A stretch of DNA of 64,000 nucleotides. It comes from Chryseobacterium tructae. GTDB lineage: Bacteria; Bacteroidota; Bacteroidia; Flavobacteriales; Weeksellaceae. Below are positions 1-8,008 of this stretch, piece after piece. The stretch covers positions 558,001 to 622,000 of the forward strand of contig NZ_JAUFQR010000003.1 of the NCBI RefSeq assembly GCF_030409875.1, written 5' to 3'. A model generated the notes under the pieces. It was given only the letters and a program-made list of their open reading frames with translations, had not been told where the DNA came from and did not search any database. Position 1 is the first letter of the stretch. The number at the start of each line of letters is the position of its first letter. The position numbers and the translations under genes are program-made.

Positions 1-2
1 TA

Positions 3-401
3 AACCCCGACTCTAATCTGGTCGATTGGGCCAATCCTAAAGATTTTGTGGAAAAATATACAGACGGTGACGGAAAAACGGAAAATTATACCACATCAAA
101 GAACAGAGTTGCTTCTGATGCCGTTTTTAAGCTGAATGCTTCTAAACAAAAATTGAATGAAAAAGACCTTAAGAATCTTCGAAAATTAGATCTAGAAATC
201 ATTAAAAACTCTGTATTTGCAAGACACGGCTATTCCTTTAAAAAAGAAACATACAGAAATTTCTTTGAACAGACAGATTGGTATATTCCTGTTTCAAACA
301 ATGTAGATCATGAGCTCTCTCCTTTGGAAAAAGACAATGTTGCTCTTCTAAATCGTTTTACGAAATATGCAGAGGATAAGTATGATAGTTTCGGAAGATA
401 G
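3..401 (+). CDS. YARHG-domain protein, 3'-terminal fragment
   Basis: The reading frame is already open at the left edge, so this is the C-terminal part of a longer protein whose start lies upstream; the GTG at 48 is not a convincing start. Residues encoded at about 205-245 contain a short block with FARHGY, followed by an aromatic stretch ending in DWYIP; this is the signature of the YARHG domain, a small extracellular domain common in secreted or lipid-anchored bacterial proteins. The acidic/polar tail ends just after the domain, as is usual for the family. No enzymatic role can be assigned. A bidirectional hairpin terminator lies immediately downstream. The family call is fairly sure; function is unknown. 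Confidence 0.75.
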   Translation, partial: NPDSNLVDWANPKDFVEKYTDGDGKTENYTTSKNRVASDAVFKLNASKQKLNEKDLKNLRKLDLEIIKNSVFARHGYSFKKETYRNFFEQTDWYIPVSNNVDHELSPLEKDNVALLNRFTKYAEDKYDSFGR

Positions 402-416
402 AACCAAGATACATTT

Positions 417-809
417 TTATAAAGCCTTCAATTCTTTTGAAGGCTTCATTTTTACCGCAAAATAAAGAAGCAGGCATCCTACAGCATAGCACAATATATC
501 TATCCATGAAAAAGAATTTCCAATCACAATATACATTAGACTTCCCTCCCGGAAGCCTAATATTTCCGCAACTTTGAAATATTGGGCAATCTCTACACAA
601 CAGGAAAAAATTAAAATTCCAAGAATAAGTTTTTCATTGTTAGTTCTAAAGAAGCTCTTTACTAAAGTATAAAGAAGCATCACCACAATCACATCTCCAA
701 GATATGCTCGTACAAAGAAAATATCCTTCAACGTTGTAGCGATAAGTACTTCAATCAGAAAGATAAAAATGGAAAGAAGAAGGTATTTCAGACTAAATTG
801 GAATTTCAT
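417..809 (-). CDS. DUF2809 family membrane protein
   Basis: A 130-residue hydrophobic protein with about four predicted membrane segments. The N-terminal FSLKYLLLSI, the VRAYLGDVIVV block and the LLYTLVKSFF segment match the pattern I know for DUF2809 (small integral membrane proteins of unknown function common in Bacteroidota). Near the C-terminus the segment SWIDILCYAVG is also typical of the family. The ATG at 809 is preceded by an A/T-rich leader and is the only sensible start. No catalytic residues are known, and neighbours do not suggest a role. Confidence 0.75.
   Translation of the reverse strand: MKFQFSLKYLLLSIFIFLIEVLIATTLKDIFFVRAYLGDVIVVMLLYTLVKSFFRTNNEKLILGILIFSCCVEIAQYFKVAEILGFREGSLMYIVIGNSFSWIDILCYAVGCLLLYFAVKMKPSKELKAL
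422..455. terminator. bidirectional intrinsic terminator
   Basis: A perfect 10-bp inverted repeat (AAGCCTTCAA / TTGAAGGCTT, 422-431 and 437-446) with a 5-nt loop is followed by T-rich sequence on the + strand and preceded by an A-rich stretch for the - strand. It sits between convergent genes and overlaps the last codons of the DUF2809 gene. Confidence 0.75.
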
Positions 810-863
810 ATATATTCTATTAAAAATTGGAGATACAAGTTTTCGATTATTTCAACAAATATA

Positions 864-1136
864 TTATTTCTTAGCTTTAGATTTAGGATCAGGAATTGTT
901 CTAACGTGAAATACCTTTCCATTTTTACAAAATGTCATCCCTACACGAGGATAAAAAGGTTTTTCCCTGCTCTTTTCAGTAGAATCAATACGTCTATTAG
1001 TAATTCTTACTGAATCTACATACCCCTTATATACTTTTGCCACAGAATCATGAATTTTTTGCTCAGCTCATTCTTTTGCCGCTTTATTGCATCCAAATAA
1101 TGAGAATAAAGAGAGTATTAAAAATATTTTTTTCAT
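864..1136 (-). pseudogene. small lipoprotein interrupted by an in-frame TGA
   Basis: On the minus strand an ATG at 1136 opens a frame with a lipoprotein signal (MKKIFLILSLFSLFGC, Cys at residue 16 as lipid-attachment site). Codon 23 is TGA (1070-1068). After it the same frame stays open for 67 codons to a TAA at 864, giving a charged soluble domain that ends in lysines. If the stop were a sense codon the product would be 90 residues. Either this is a real nonsense mutation or a base-calling error, which is plausible given the many errors elsewhere in this window. No family recognised. Confidence 0.55.
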
Positions 1137-1370
1137 AGTATATTTTGTGAACTTATCTTCTACTAACTAAATTCAATGATAGCTCTTGGAGTAACGTAAA
1201 AATAATAAGTTTTAGATTTCTGACAACAGAGATAAAACTGTTGATGAAATTAATCACAGCGCCTTAATTGAAATACGAATTTTTTAAAAAACACAACATA
1301 AAACACTATATTCTACCACTTTACATTTATATATTTTTTCACAATCTGTAGATTTAATTAAATATTTTTG

Positions 1371-1378
1371 TATATTTG
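1371..1378 (+). promoter_or_regulatory. Bacteroidota -7 promoter box for precursor-peptide array
   Basis: TATATTTG matches the TAnnTTTG -7 consensus of Bacteroidota primary sigma factor promoters and lies 24 bases before the first precursor-peptide ATG. A clear -33 TTTG at the usual distance is not seen. Confidence 0.55.
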
Positions 1379-1401
1379 GGTACAACCAAAACTAATTTAT
1401 T

Positions 1402-1560
1402 ATGAAAAAATCAAACATTCAAAAGAAAAAATTGACTAAGAGTGAATTAAAGGAAATCAACGGTGGAGTTCTTCCATTATGCTTAAGAGGCTTCTGTTAT
1501 ATTCCTGAAACAGGCGAGTTCGAAAGAGGTCTGGTAGCAAAAGACGGATCTTGCTGCTAA
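1402..1560 (+). CDS. GG-leader Cys-rich precursor peptide 1
   Basis: A 52-residue peptide: basic leader with KKKLTKSELKEINGG (residues 8-22), then a core with Cys at 27 and 32 (C-x4-C) and a terminal Cys-Cys. The leader pattern, with conserved Leu/Glu positions ahead of a double glycine, is that of substrates exported and cleaved by C39-peptidase ABC transporters; in Chryseobacterium such short ORFs are annotated only as 'bacteriocin-like'. It is the first of five paralogous genes; the next ATG is 24 bases beyond its stop. It is preceded by a TAnnTTTG promoter box. No modification or transport gene is visible in this window, so maturation must occur in trans. Confidence 0.8.
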   Translation: MKKSNIQKKKLTKSELKEINGGVLPLCLRGFCYIPETGEFERGLVAKDGSCC

Positions 1561-1584
1561 GTAAAAAATTAAACCCCAATGATC

Positions 1585-1743
1585 ATGAAAAGCTCAACTA
1601 TTCAAAAAAGAAAATTGACTAAAGGTGAATTAAGGGAAATCAACGGTGCAGGCCCTCCATACTGCCCGAAAGGCTTTTGTAAAGTTCCTGGTTTAGACAG
1701 GATGGTAAAAGGCCTTGTTGCAAAAGATGGATATTGCTGTTAA
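1585..1743 (+). CDS. GA-leader Cys-rich precursor peptide 2
   Basis: A 52-residue paralogue of the preceding gene. The leader has KRKLTKGELREINGA, with Gly-Ala replacing Gly-Gly at the expected processing site, a variation also tolerated by C39-type peptidases. The core keeps the C-x4-C pair, the shared LVAKDG block and the terminal Tyr-Cys-Cys. It lies 24 bases after peptide 1 and 23 bases before peptide 3, so these three are almost certainly cotranscribed. Function unknown: bacteriocin-like, signalling or modified natural product are all possible. Confidence 0.78.
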   Translation: MKSSTIQKRKLTKGELREINGAGPPYCPKGFCKVPGLDRMVKGLVAKDGYCC

Positions 1744-1766
1744 ACAAAATCTTAAACAAAATTATC

Positions 1767-1922
1767 ATGAAAAAATCAACTCCTCAAAAGAGAAAATTGA
1801 CTAAAAGTGAATTAAAACAAATTCATGGTGGAGCTTCAGAAATTTGTCCTGGAACGTGTTTTTGCAATATTGACGGCGAAATGTCAATAAGAGCATGTAC
1901 CGCTAAAGGAAGATGCTGTTAA
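1767..1922 (+). CDS. GG-leader Cys-rich precursor peptide 3
   Basis: A 51-residue peptide. A longer frame is open from 1734, but the ATG at 1767 gives a leader starting MKKST that aligns exactly with its paralogues, so this start is chosen. The leader has KRKLTKSELKQIHGG. The core differs from peptides 1 and 2: cysteines are arranged C-x3-C-x-C, with one more internal Cys and a terminal Cys-Cys, six in all. A strong terminator follows at 1942-1973, ending the first three-gene unit. Confidence 0.78.
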   Translation: MKKSTPQKRKLTKSELKQIHGGASEICPGTCFCNIDGEMSIRACTAKGRCC

Positions 1923-1941
1923 TAATATTCAATAGAAATCC

Positions 1942-1979
1942 AATGTGATCGAAGATCTTTCTCCGATCACATTTTATTA
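1942..1979 (+). terminator. intrinsic terminator after peptides 1-3
   Basis: Perfect 10-bp stem AATGTGATCG (1942-1951) / CGATCACATT (1964-1973), 12-nt loop, followed by a T-rich stretch. It separates peptides 1-3 from peptides 4-5. Confidence 0.8.
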
Positions 1980-2090
1980 AGTGTCTCTTTCAAAAGAATA
2001 CTTATATAGCAATATTCAAAATTGCTGCCTGTCAAAAAAATATATACTGATAGAACAAGACACACCTAAATTCATTAAAACTAAATCATT

Positions 2091-2249
2091 ATGAAAAAAT
2101 CAGCCCTTCAAAAAAAGAAACTTACAAAGAAAGAAATGAAAACTATTAACGGAGCCAGAATAATCTGCCCAATAGTATTCAGCTGTATAGATCATACAGG
2201 AAACGAGCAATATGGAGTCTATGGAATCCAGGATGGCCCTTGCTGCTAG
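2091..2249 (+). CDS. GA-leader Cys-rich precursor peptide 4
   Basis: A 52-residue peptide with leader KKKLTKKEMKTINGA and Gly-Ala at the processing position. The core has a C-x5-C pair, a more hydrophobic beginning than its paralogues and the terminal Cys-Cys. It starts a second unit after the terminator at 1942-1973; the 117 bases in between presumably contain its promoter, though no perfect TAnnTTTG box is seen. It is 50 bases upstream of peptide 5. Confidence 0.76.
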   Translation: MKKSALQKKKLTKKEMKTINGARIICPIVFSCIDHTGNEQYGVYGIQDGPCC

Positions 2250-2299
2250 TGCATCTTAGAAACCTCAACAACGAAATCAAATCCAAATAAAAAAGTCTT

Positions 2300-2467
2300 A
2301 TGAAAACCACATCAAAACTTAAGAAAAGAAAGCTTACCAAAGCTGAGCTTAAAGAAATCAGCGGTGGCGCTAAGGCCAACTGCGCGGAAGATCTATGCAA
2401 ACTTAGAGGAGTAAGCAGTCATTTTATGATTATCGGCCCTAGAGGTAAAGATGGATACTGCTGTTAA
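2300..2467 (+). CDS. GG-leader Cys-rich precursor peptide 5
   Basis: A 55-residue peptide with the most divergent N-terminus (MKTTSKLKK) but the same LTKAELKEISGG leader motif. The core has C-x4-C, a longer middle section, then GKDGYCC, shared in part with peptides 1 and 2. It is followed by a hairpin terminator, so it is the last gene of the array. Confidence 0.77.
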   Translation: MKTTSKLKKRKLTKAELKEISGGAKANCAEDLCKLRGVSSHFMIIGPRGKDGYCC

Positions 2468-2491
2468 GTATTTTCAACCTTTATAAAAAGA

Positions 2492-2526
2492 AAAATGATT
2501 GGATTATTTCCAGTCATTTTTTTTAT
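2492..2526 (+). terminator. intrinsic terminator after precursor-peptide array
   Basis: AAAATGATTGG (2492-2502) pairs with CCAGTCATTTT (2510-2520) with one G-T wobble; a long T run follows. It closes the peptide array. Confidence 0.78.
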
Positions 2527-3210
2527 TTCTATCCCTAGCTTTTGTATGGATACTCCTTTAATATTGATCAATATTTCATTATTATTCTTTTTTAAATAAA
2601 ACCATTTATTATATTCTTTCTTAATGATCTTTTTTGAAAGAATCACACTATTTTTTACGATTTCTATTCTTTGCTTTCGTTTTTATTTTAAGCATTTACT
2701 AAGAATATTTTACAAATTTATTATTAAAAAGCCATATTTATTACATTAAATAAAATTATGTAATGAGTTTATTACCAATTTATATTTTATTAAAAAATAT
2801 AGTTTAGATTTATCAAAATAAAAAACACTTATGGAAAGTGAAATAATTATAAAAACAATGCTCAAAAATTTGCATTGAAACAATGAATATTCATTACCAT
2901 ATCTCTATAAAAAATTATTATGATGAAAAAATTATTTTTTTTACTAAGATATAGATTGAAAATGTTTGCAATAAATGGGCACTGCATACAAAATCAGTAC
3001 AGCTTCTAAGCCTTGAAAGAGACTGATATCAATTATTATGAAAATGGATAAAGTTACTTAACCTAAAAAGGTTATCTAATTAACAGGCATATCATACTCT
3101 AAGAAAAATAATCTCAATATAAGTTTGAGATTATTCCAAATCCGAACCTTTTATTCTCAAACTTCGTGAATTTCATGAAGAAATACCTCATCATTTAAAA
3201 TTCTCACTAT
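2527..3210. other. AT-rich stretch without a recognisable gene
   Basis: About 680 bases with no ORF that looks like a protein; the sequence is very AT-rich with stops in every frame. A short frame starting MKKLFFLL at about 2923 stops after 28 codons and has no family features. An 11-bp inverted repeat (AATAATCTCAA / TTGAGATTATT, 3107-3117 and 3125-3135) lies upstream of the next gene but has no T run. It could be decayed coding sequence or a long leader region. Confidence 0.5.
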
Positions 3211-6200
3211 ATGGGAAAGTTTTTACAATTACTAGGATTGTTTTTTGCCGTTTTTATTTTTTCACAAGCGCCAGTAGACATAAAGATAAAAGATGCTAAT
3301 GGGAATGAAAGCTTTAATGTAAGCTGCAACCACAATCTTGATGCCAATGGATGCCTTTCTCTTCACGTAGAATATCCTGTATTACGAAGAACTGCCAGTT
3401 ACGAGGTCAACTCAATTCCTTATGCTCCTCCCATTCCAATGGATCAAGGAACATCTCTGAATGCCAATTATGATGATTTGTTTGCTGTACAACTGGATCT
3501 TCCTTTAAGTTCTGCTTTTTCAATCAAAATTTTGAAGCCCTTGTTGTAGGCTCTAATGGAATGGTCACATTCAATACTGATCAGCTAGGGAATATAAATT
3601 ACCCTAATATACAATGGCAGAACCCAAGCCCCGACCTTTCTAAAAATTCTATTTTTGGAGTATATCATGATCTTGTCTTTTCTTCTGGAGATTCCTCAGA
3701 GATTTACTATTCCACCACCGGAAATGCTCCTTACCGAAAATTTGTAATCAATTTTTACGAAGGGAGAATAGCAGGCTGTATGGAACGATCTACTTCACAA
3801 ATAGTTTTACATGAGACAACAAATATTATTGAAATTTTTGTAGACAAAAAAATGTTACCCTGTTCCACAAGAAAATTTGAAAATGCATTGATAGGGATTA
3901 TTAATAATGACGGAACACTTGGATATTCACCCGCTACAAGAAACACAGGAGTATGGCAGATTCTAAAAGAAGGATGGAAATTTACCCCTCTGGGAAACAA
4001 TATAGACCCTCAGGTAACATGGACGAACTCTCAGGGTCAAACAATAGGAACGGGGATACAAACCACCATTTGCCCACGCAAAATGATATCTATACGGCAA
4101 AAGTAAGTTTCGATATTTGCGGTAGTAGTAGTCTTAGTCTAACAGATGATTTTCCTGTGACATTTGATCCAACATATCCCGCTGCTAAAGACTTTACTCA
4201 AAATTTTTGTGGAAATACTCCTATTACTGTTAACTTGAATAGCTTTCAACCCAATATTACTTCCCAAAATCCCACTAATTTTAACTTTAGCTTTTATTCT
4301 ACCCTACAAAACGCACAGAATGGAACAAGTGCATTGCCTTCAACTTATTCCCTTACAACCAATACTGTTTTATATGTAAGAATTCAGAATCCCAATACTC
4401 CCGAGTGTTTCAGAATAGCGAAGCTAACATTGAATTTTCAAACCAAGGACTTACTTAAAACCAAGGTCGAAATTTGTGATACCAATAATGATAATGTGGA
4501 ACAAAACTATAATCTTGCTTTGCTTAATAATGAGCTTTTTCCGGCCGGAACTACAGGGACTTATCATTTAACACAAACTGATGCTCAAAACAATACCAAT
4601 GCTATTACTACAGCCAACATAACATCAAACATACATATTTGGGTGAGACTTCAGGATGCAAACTGTACCTATGTGCTAGGACCTGTTAGTTTTCAGTTTA
4701 AACCAGGAGCAAATGTAAAATCGCCCATTCATTTCGACTATGCTATTTGTGATATTAATGCGGATAATAGTGAACCTTTTGATTTTGCGCTTAATATAGG
4801 GCCGCTTATCACCAATCAGCCAGGTGCTATTTTTACTACATATGGAACCTATGATGAAGCTGTTGCAGGTACGGGTTTAGGCTTAACAACAATAAAAGAA
4901 GGCATTTATCAAGTTTTTATCAGAGTACAGATTCCTAATGGATGTTTTGCTGTTGTTCCTGTTACAATGAATGTAACTTTCACAAAAATCATTGCCGACG
5001 AAAAAAATGAATACATCTGTTTTAATGGAACAGATGATATCAGCATCAATCTTGCAGCGCTTTCAACAGGTATGCTTATTTCGCCCGCTTCAGTTCCTGT
5101 TACAGAGTTTTATGATGATTATGTCTCTGCTACCACGGGATTGAATCCGATTAGTCCCAATCAAATAATTACACAGGATGGCCATCTGGTGGTGAAAACA
5201 TATTTTGTTCGTTTTGAACAATCTGACGTATGCTATACTATAAGACCCATCACTGTAAACCTGGTACATCCCATTAGTTTTAAGTCTAATTTTACAGTTT
5301 GTGATCCTGACCACAATAATACTGAAACGATACAACTGTCTCAGTATTCAGATGCCATTATTGGGACGCAGAATGCTACTACTTTGTTTTATCTTACTCA
5401 GGCTGATGCGCAAAATGGGATAAATCCTGTAAATCTGTTGACTGTTACAGGAAATCAACAGATTTTTGTTAAAATTACGTCTTATAAATGCTCTGAAATT
5501 TATCCTATTCATTTTAGCCTTACAACAAATCCTGGTGTTAAATCCATGGTAAATATTTCTCTAAAAAACATTTGTGATAACAACAATGACGGATCAGAAA
5601 TATACAGCTTACTGCTCGTTGAGCCTCAGATTTATAATGGATTAAATGTGACCTTTAGCTATTATCTGGATTATGATAATACAACTCATACATTTTCAAA
5701 TCAGATCAATAATCCTGGACAGTTTTTGGTAACCGGAAGCGCTGTAGTGTATGTAAAAGTTGAGTTTGCAAACAGTGAATGTTTTTCGGTAGCAAAAGTC
5801 AATATACAAATGACATTTTTAGCACCTATCATTTTAAATAATGCCACATTGCGTACTTGTGATAAGAACTTTGATTTGAATGAAACATTCCAGCTAAATG
5901 ATGCTGTACCTCAATTATTTATTCCATCCCAAAATACTCAGCCTCTTTCAGATATGATCATATCATACTATCTTACAAACACAGATGCTAATCTGGGAAA
6001 TCCAGCTAGCCAGATTGGCAACAGTATAACCACTAATGTTTCTACATTGACTGTCTGGGTAAGATTCCAATCCAAGACCACAGGATGTTATTCTATTGCT
6101 TCAATCCAGCTGGAAACCTATTTTCCTCCAAAAGCAATTGATTCTACAATCAGTGTTTGTGATGAAAATTTGGATGGTAGTTATGAAGTTAATTTATTGA

Positions 6201-7405
6201 ACTTTACCCATTCAATGGTAAATACTCCTAATGCCTTGAATACATTCAGCTTTTATCTCTCCCAACAGGATGCACAAAACGGCATAAATCCAATTGCTAA
6301 CCCTTCTAATTACAGTACTTCGCCTTTTCCTACACAGATATGGGTTAAAGTTCAAACGATGTCCGGTTGTGACGATATTGCCCGTATCAGTTTCGTATTT
6401 GGAACTCAATTGCCGCTTCAGAATACAGGTCCATTTAAACTAAACAATGTTTGTGATGCAGGGAATGACGGAATTGAAAATGTAAATCTAGTACAATTTG
6501 AACAGCAGATGTATTCTAGTGGTAATTCTATATTCTCTTATTATTCATCTTTGGCTGATCTTAATGCAGGCATAAATGCTATTGTAAACCCATCTGTTTA
6601 TTTATTTAATCAAAATACAGGACCTACTATTATCTATGTAAAAGTAAGCGCTCCTGGATATTGTTCCGAAAAAGCAGAAATACATCTATCCTTAAAACCG
6701 ACTCCCCTCTTTACACTGCCTACAAAGTATATCTGCCCTGATGGCTCACTCACCTATACTGCAAATATTCCGGGATATACTATTCTCAGTTATGTTTGGA
6801 AAGATCCAAACGGAAATATTATCTCATCCTCTGCCACCGTGTCAAATATTAAATCTGTCGGGATATACAGTCTTACCATAACAACAGACAATGGCTGCTC
6901 ATATACGGGAAAATTAGAATTGAAATATTATAACCTACCTGTTATTGAAGGAATTAACATTAACGGAAATAGCTGCACAGTCATTGCAACAGGAACTAAA
7001 ACAATCCTTTATTCTATAGATGGATTGACATGGCAAACCAGTAATATCTTCAACAGTCTGCCAAAAGAGATTATTACTTTTTATGTAAAATATGAGGATG
7101 AAGAATGTGTGGTTAAGCGCGAAGAAGTTATTTTATTGATTGCCAACACGATTACTCCAAATGGAGATGGCCACAATGACCAATGGATTGTGAAAAATCT
7201 TCAAATTTTTGGAAACAGAATGACGAATGCTAAAATATTTGACCGTTATCAGGCTTTGATCTATGAGCAAAATACAAATACTCAAATTAATTGGGACGGA
7301 ACCATTGCCGGCAGACCAGTACCAACAGCCACTTATTGGTATGTCATCACTCTCCCGACAGGGAAAGTATTTACGGGCTGGCTTCTTGTTAAAGATAGAA
7401 ACTAA
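3211..7405 (+). pseudogene. giant T9SS type B sorting-domain surface protein, split by two 1-nt deletions
   Basis: As given, three overlapping frames (3211-3549, 3561-4106, 3953-7405) form one protein of about 1398 residues. A base is missing in the T run at 3504-3506 (reading through gives LPFKFCFFNQNFEALVVG) and another in the C run at 4073-4075 (joins TTICP to TQNDIYTAKV). The N-terminus has a signal peptide (MGKFLQLLGLFFAVFIFSQA). The middle has about eight repeats of roughly 95 residues, each opening with a CD-x-N-x-D type motif (for example VEICDTNNDN, LKNICDNNNDGSE) and containing 'DAQNG' and 'VWVR/VKV' strands. An Ig/PKD-like segment follows, then a C-terminal domain with ITPNGDGHND, diagnostic of the gliding-motility/T9SS type B sorting domain. 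Probably a cell-surface or secreted adhesin; exact ligand unknown. Confidence 0.85.
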
Positions 7406-7482
7406 AAATATTATAGTTCATTCATCTTCTGAATTTTGAAACAGACATAAGAATAATAATATCCACATTGTTTCCCTATCTC

Positions 7483-7490
7483 TATATTTG
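7483..7490 (+). promoter_or_regulatory. Bacteroidota -7 promoter box
   Basis: TATATTTG matches TAnnTTTG and ends 15 bases before the ATG at 7505, a normal distance for a short leader. Confidence 0.5.
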
Positions 7491-7504
7491 TAAAAATCAA
7501 AAAC

Positions 7505-7966
7505 ATGAATAAGCTTGCTTTATTATTATTCTTTATTCCCTTTTCTTACTTATACAGCCAGGATACTCCTCCTTCCGGCGCTCCACCCCCTTCTGTCCCT
7601 CTGTCTCAACAAAAGATCGACCCTGAAATGGTTATCCATACAAAGGTTGATCAAAAAGCAAAAATAAAACAGAAAAATTATTGGGTCTTCTTTGATTACA
7701 GTGTTTATGATGGTGAAAAGATGCCTACCGACAATAATTTTAAATTATCTTTTGTTTCAGAAATGGACGGGTCAATATCAAGAATTGAAATTAAAAACCC
7801 TATTGATTCTAATACAAAAGGAGAGCTTATGAGATGTATGAAAAATTTCTCTATAACAAAGGCTTTTGAACCGGCCATTTTAAATGGCCAAAAAGTAAGA
7901 TCACTTGTAAAATATACTGTGGTCTTTGACTTTCCTAATTCTACTTACAAATTTATAGAAGAATAA
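7505..7966 (+). CDS. small secreted protein with TonB C-terminal-like fold
   Basis: A 153-residue protein with a signal peptide (MNKLALLLFFIPFSYLYSQ) and a proline-rich segment right after it. The last 80 residues resemble the C-terminal domain of TonB: a strand with MDGSISRIEI, a helix with a MKN motif, then FEPAILNGQKVRSLVKYTVVF, similar to the 'P...G.PV...v...F' end of TonB. It lacks a membrane anchor plus long linker, so it is not a normal energy transducer. It has its own promoter box and a shared terminator with mutS. Function unknown; the TonB-like fold is an inference by eye. Confidence 0.6.
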   Translation: MNKLALLLFFIPFSYLYSQDTPPSGAPPPSVPLSQQKIDPEMVIHTKVDQKAKIKQKNYWVFFDYSVYDGEKMPTDNNFKLSFVSEMDGSISRIEIKNPIDSNTKGELMRCMKNFSITKAFEPAILNGQKVRSLVKYTVVFDFPNSTYKFIEE

Positions 7967-7974
7967 ATGTTATA

Positions 7975-8008
7975 AAAAATGATTGGACTATCCTCCAATC
8001 ATTTTTTT
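7975..8008. terminator. bidirectional terminator between convergent genes
   Basis: AAAAATGATTGGA (7975-7987) and TCCAATCATTTTT (7994-8006) form a perfect 13-bp stem with 6-nt loop; A run on one side and T run on the other serve both the + gene ending at 7966 and mutS on the minus strand. Confidence 0.82.

Noticed and set aside
798..1013. A 71-residue + strand ORF
   Set aside because: Antisense to the interrupted lipoprotein; no sensible start or family.
2179..2400. A 73-residue minus-strand ORF
   Set aside because: Antisense shadow of precursor peptides 4 and 5, which have conserved leaders and starts.
2464..2646. A 60-residue Lys/Ile-rich minus-strand ORF after the peptide array
   Set aside because: Its C-terminal part is the antisense of the array terminator hairpin and its composition is that of AT-rich noise.
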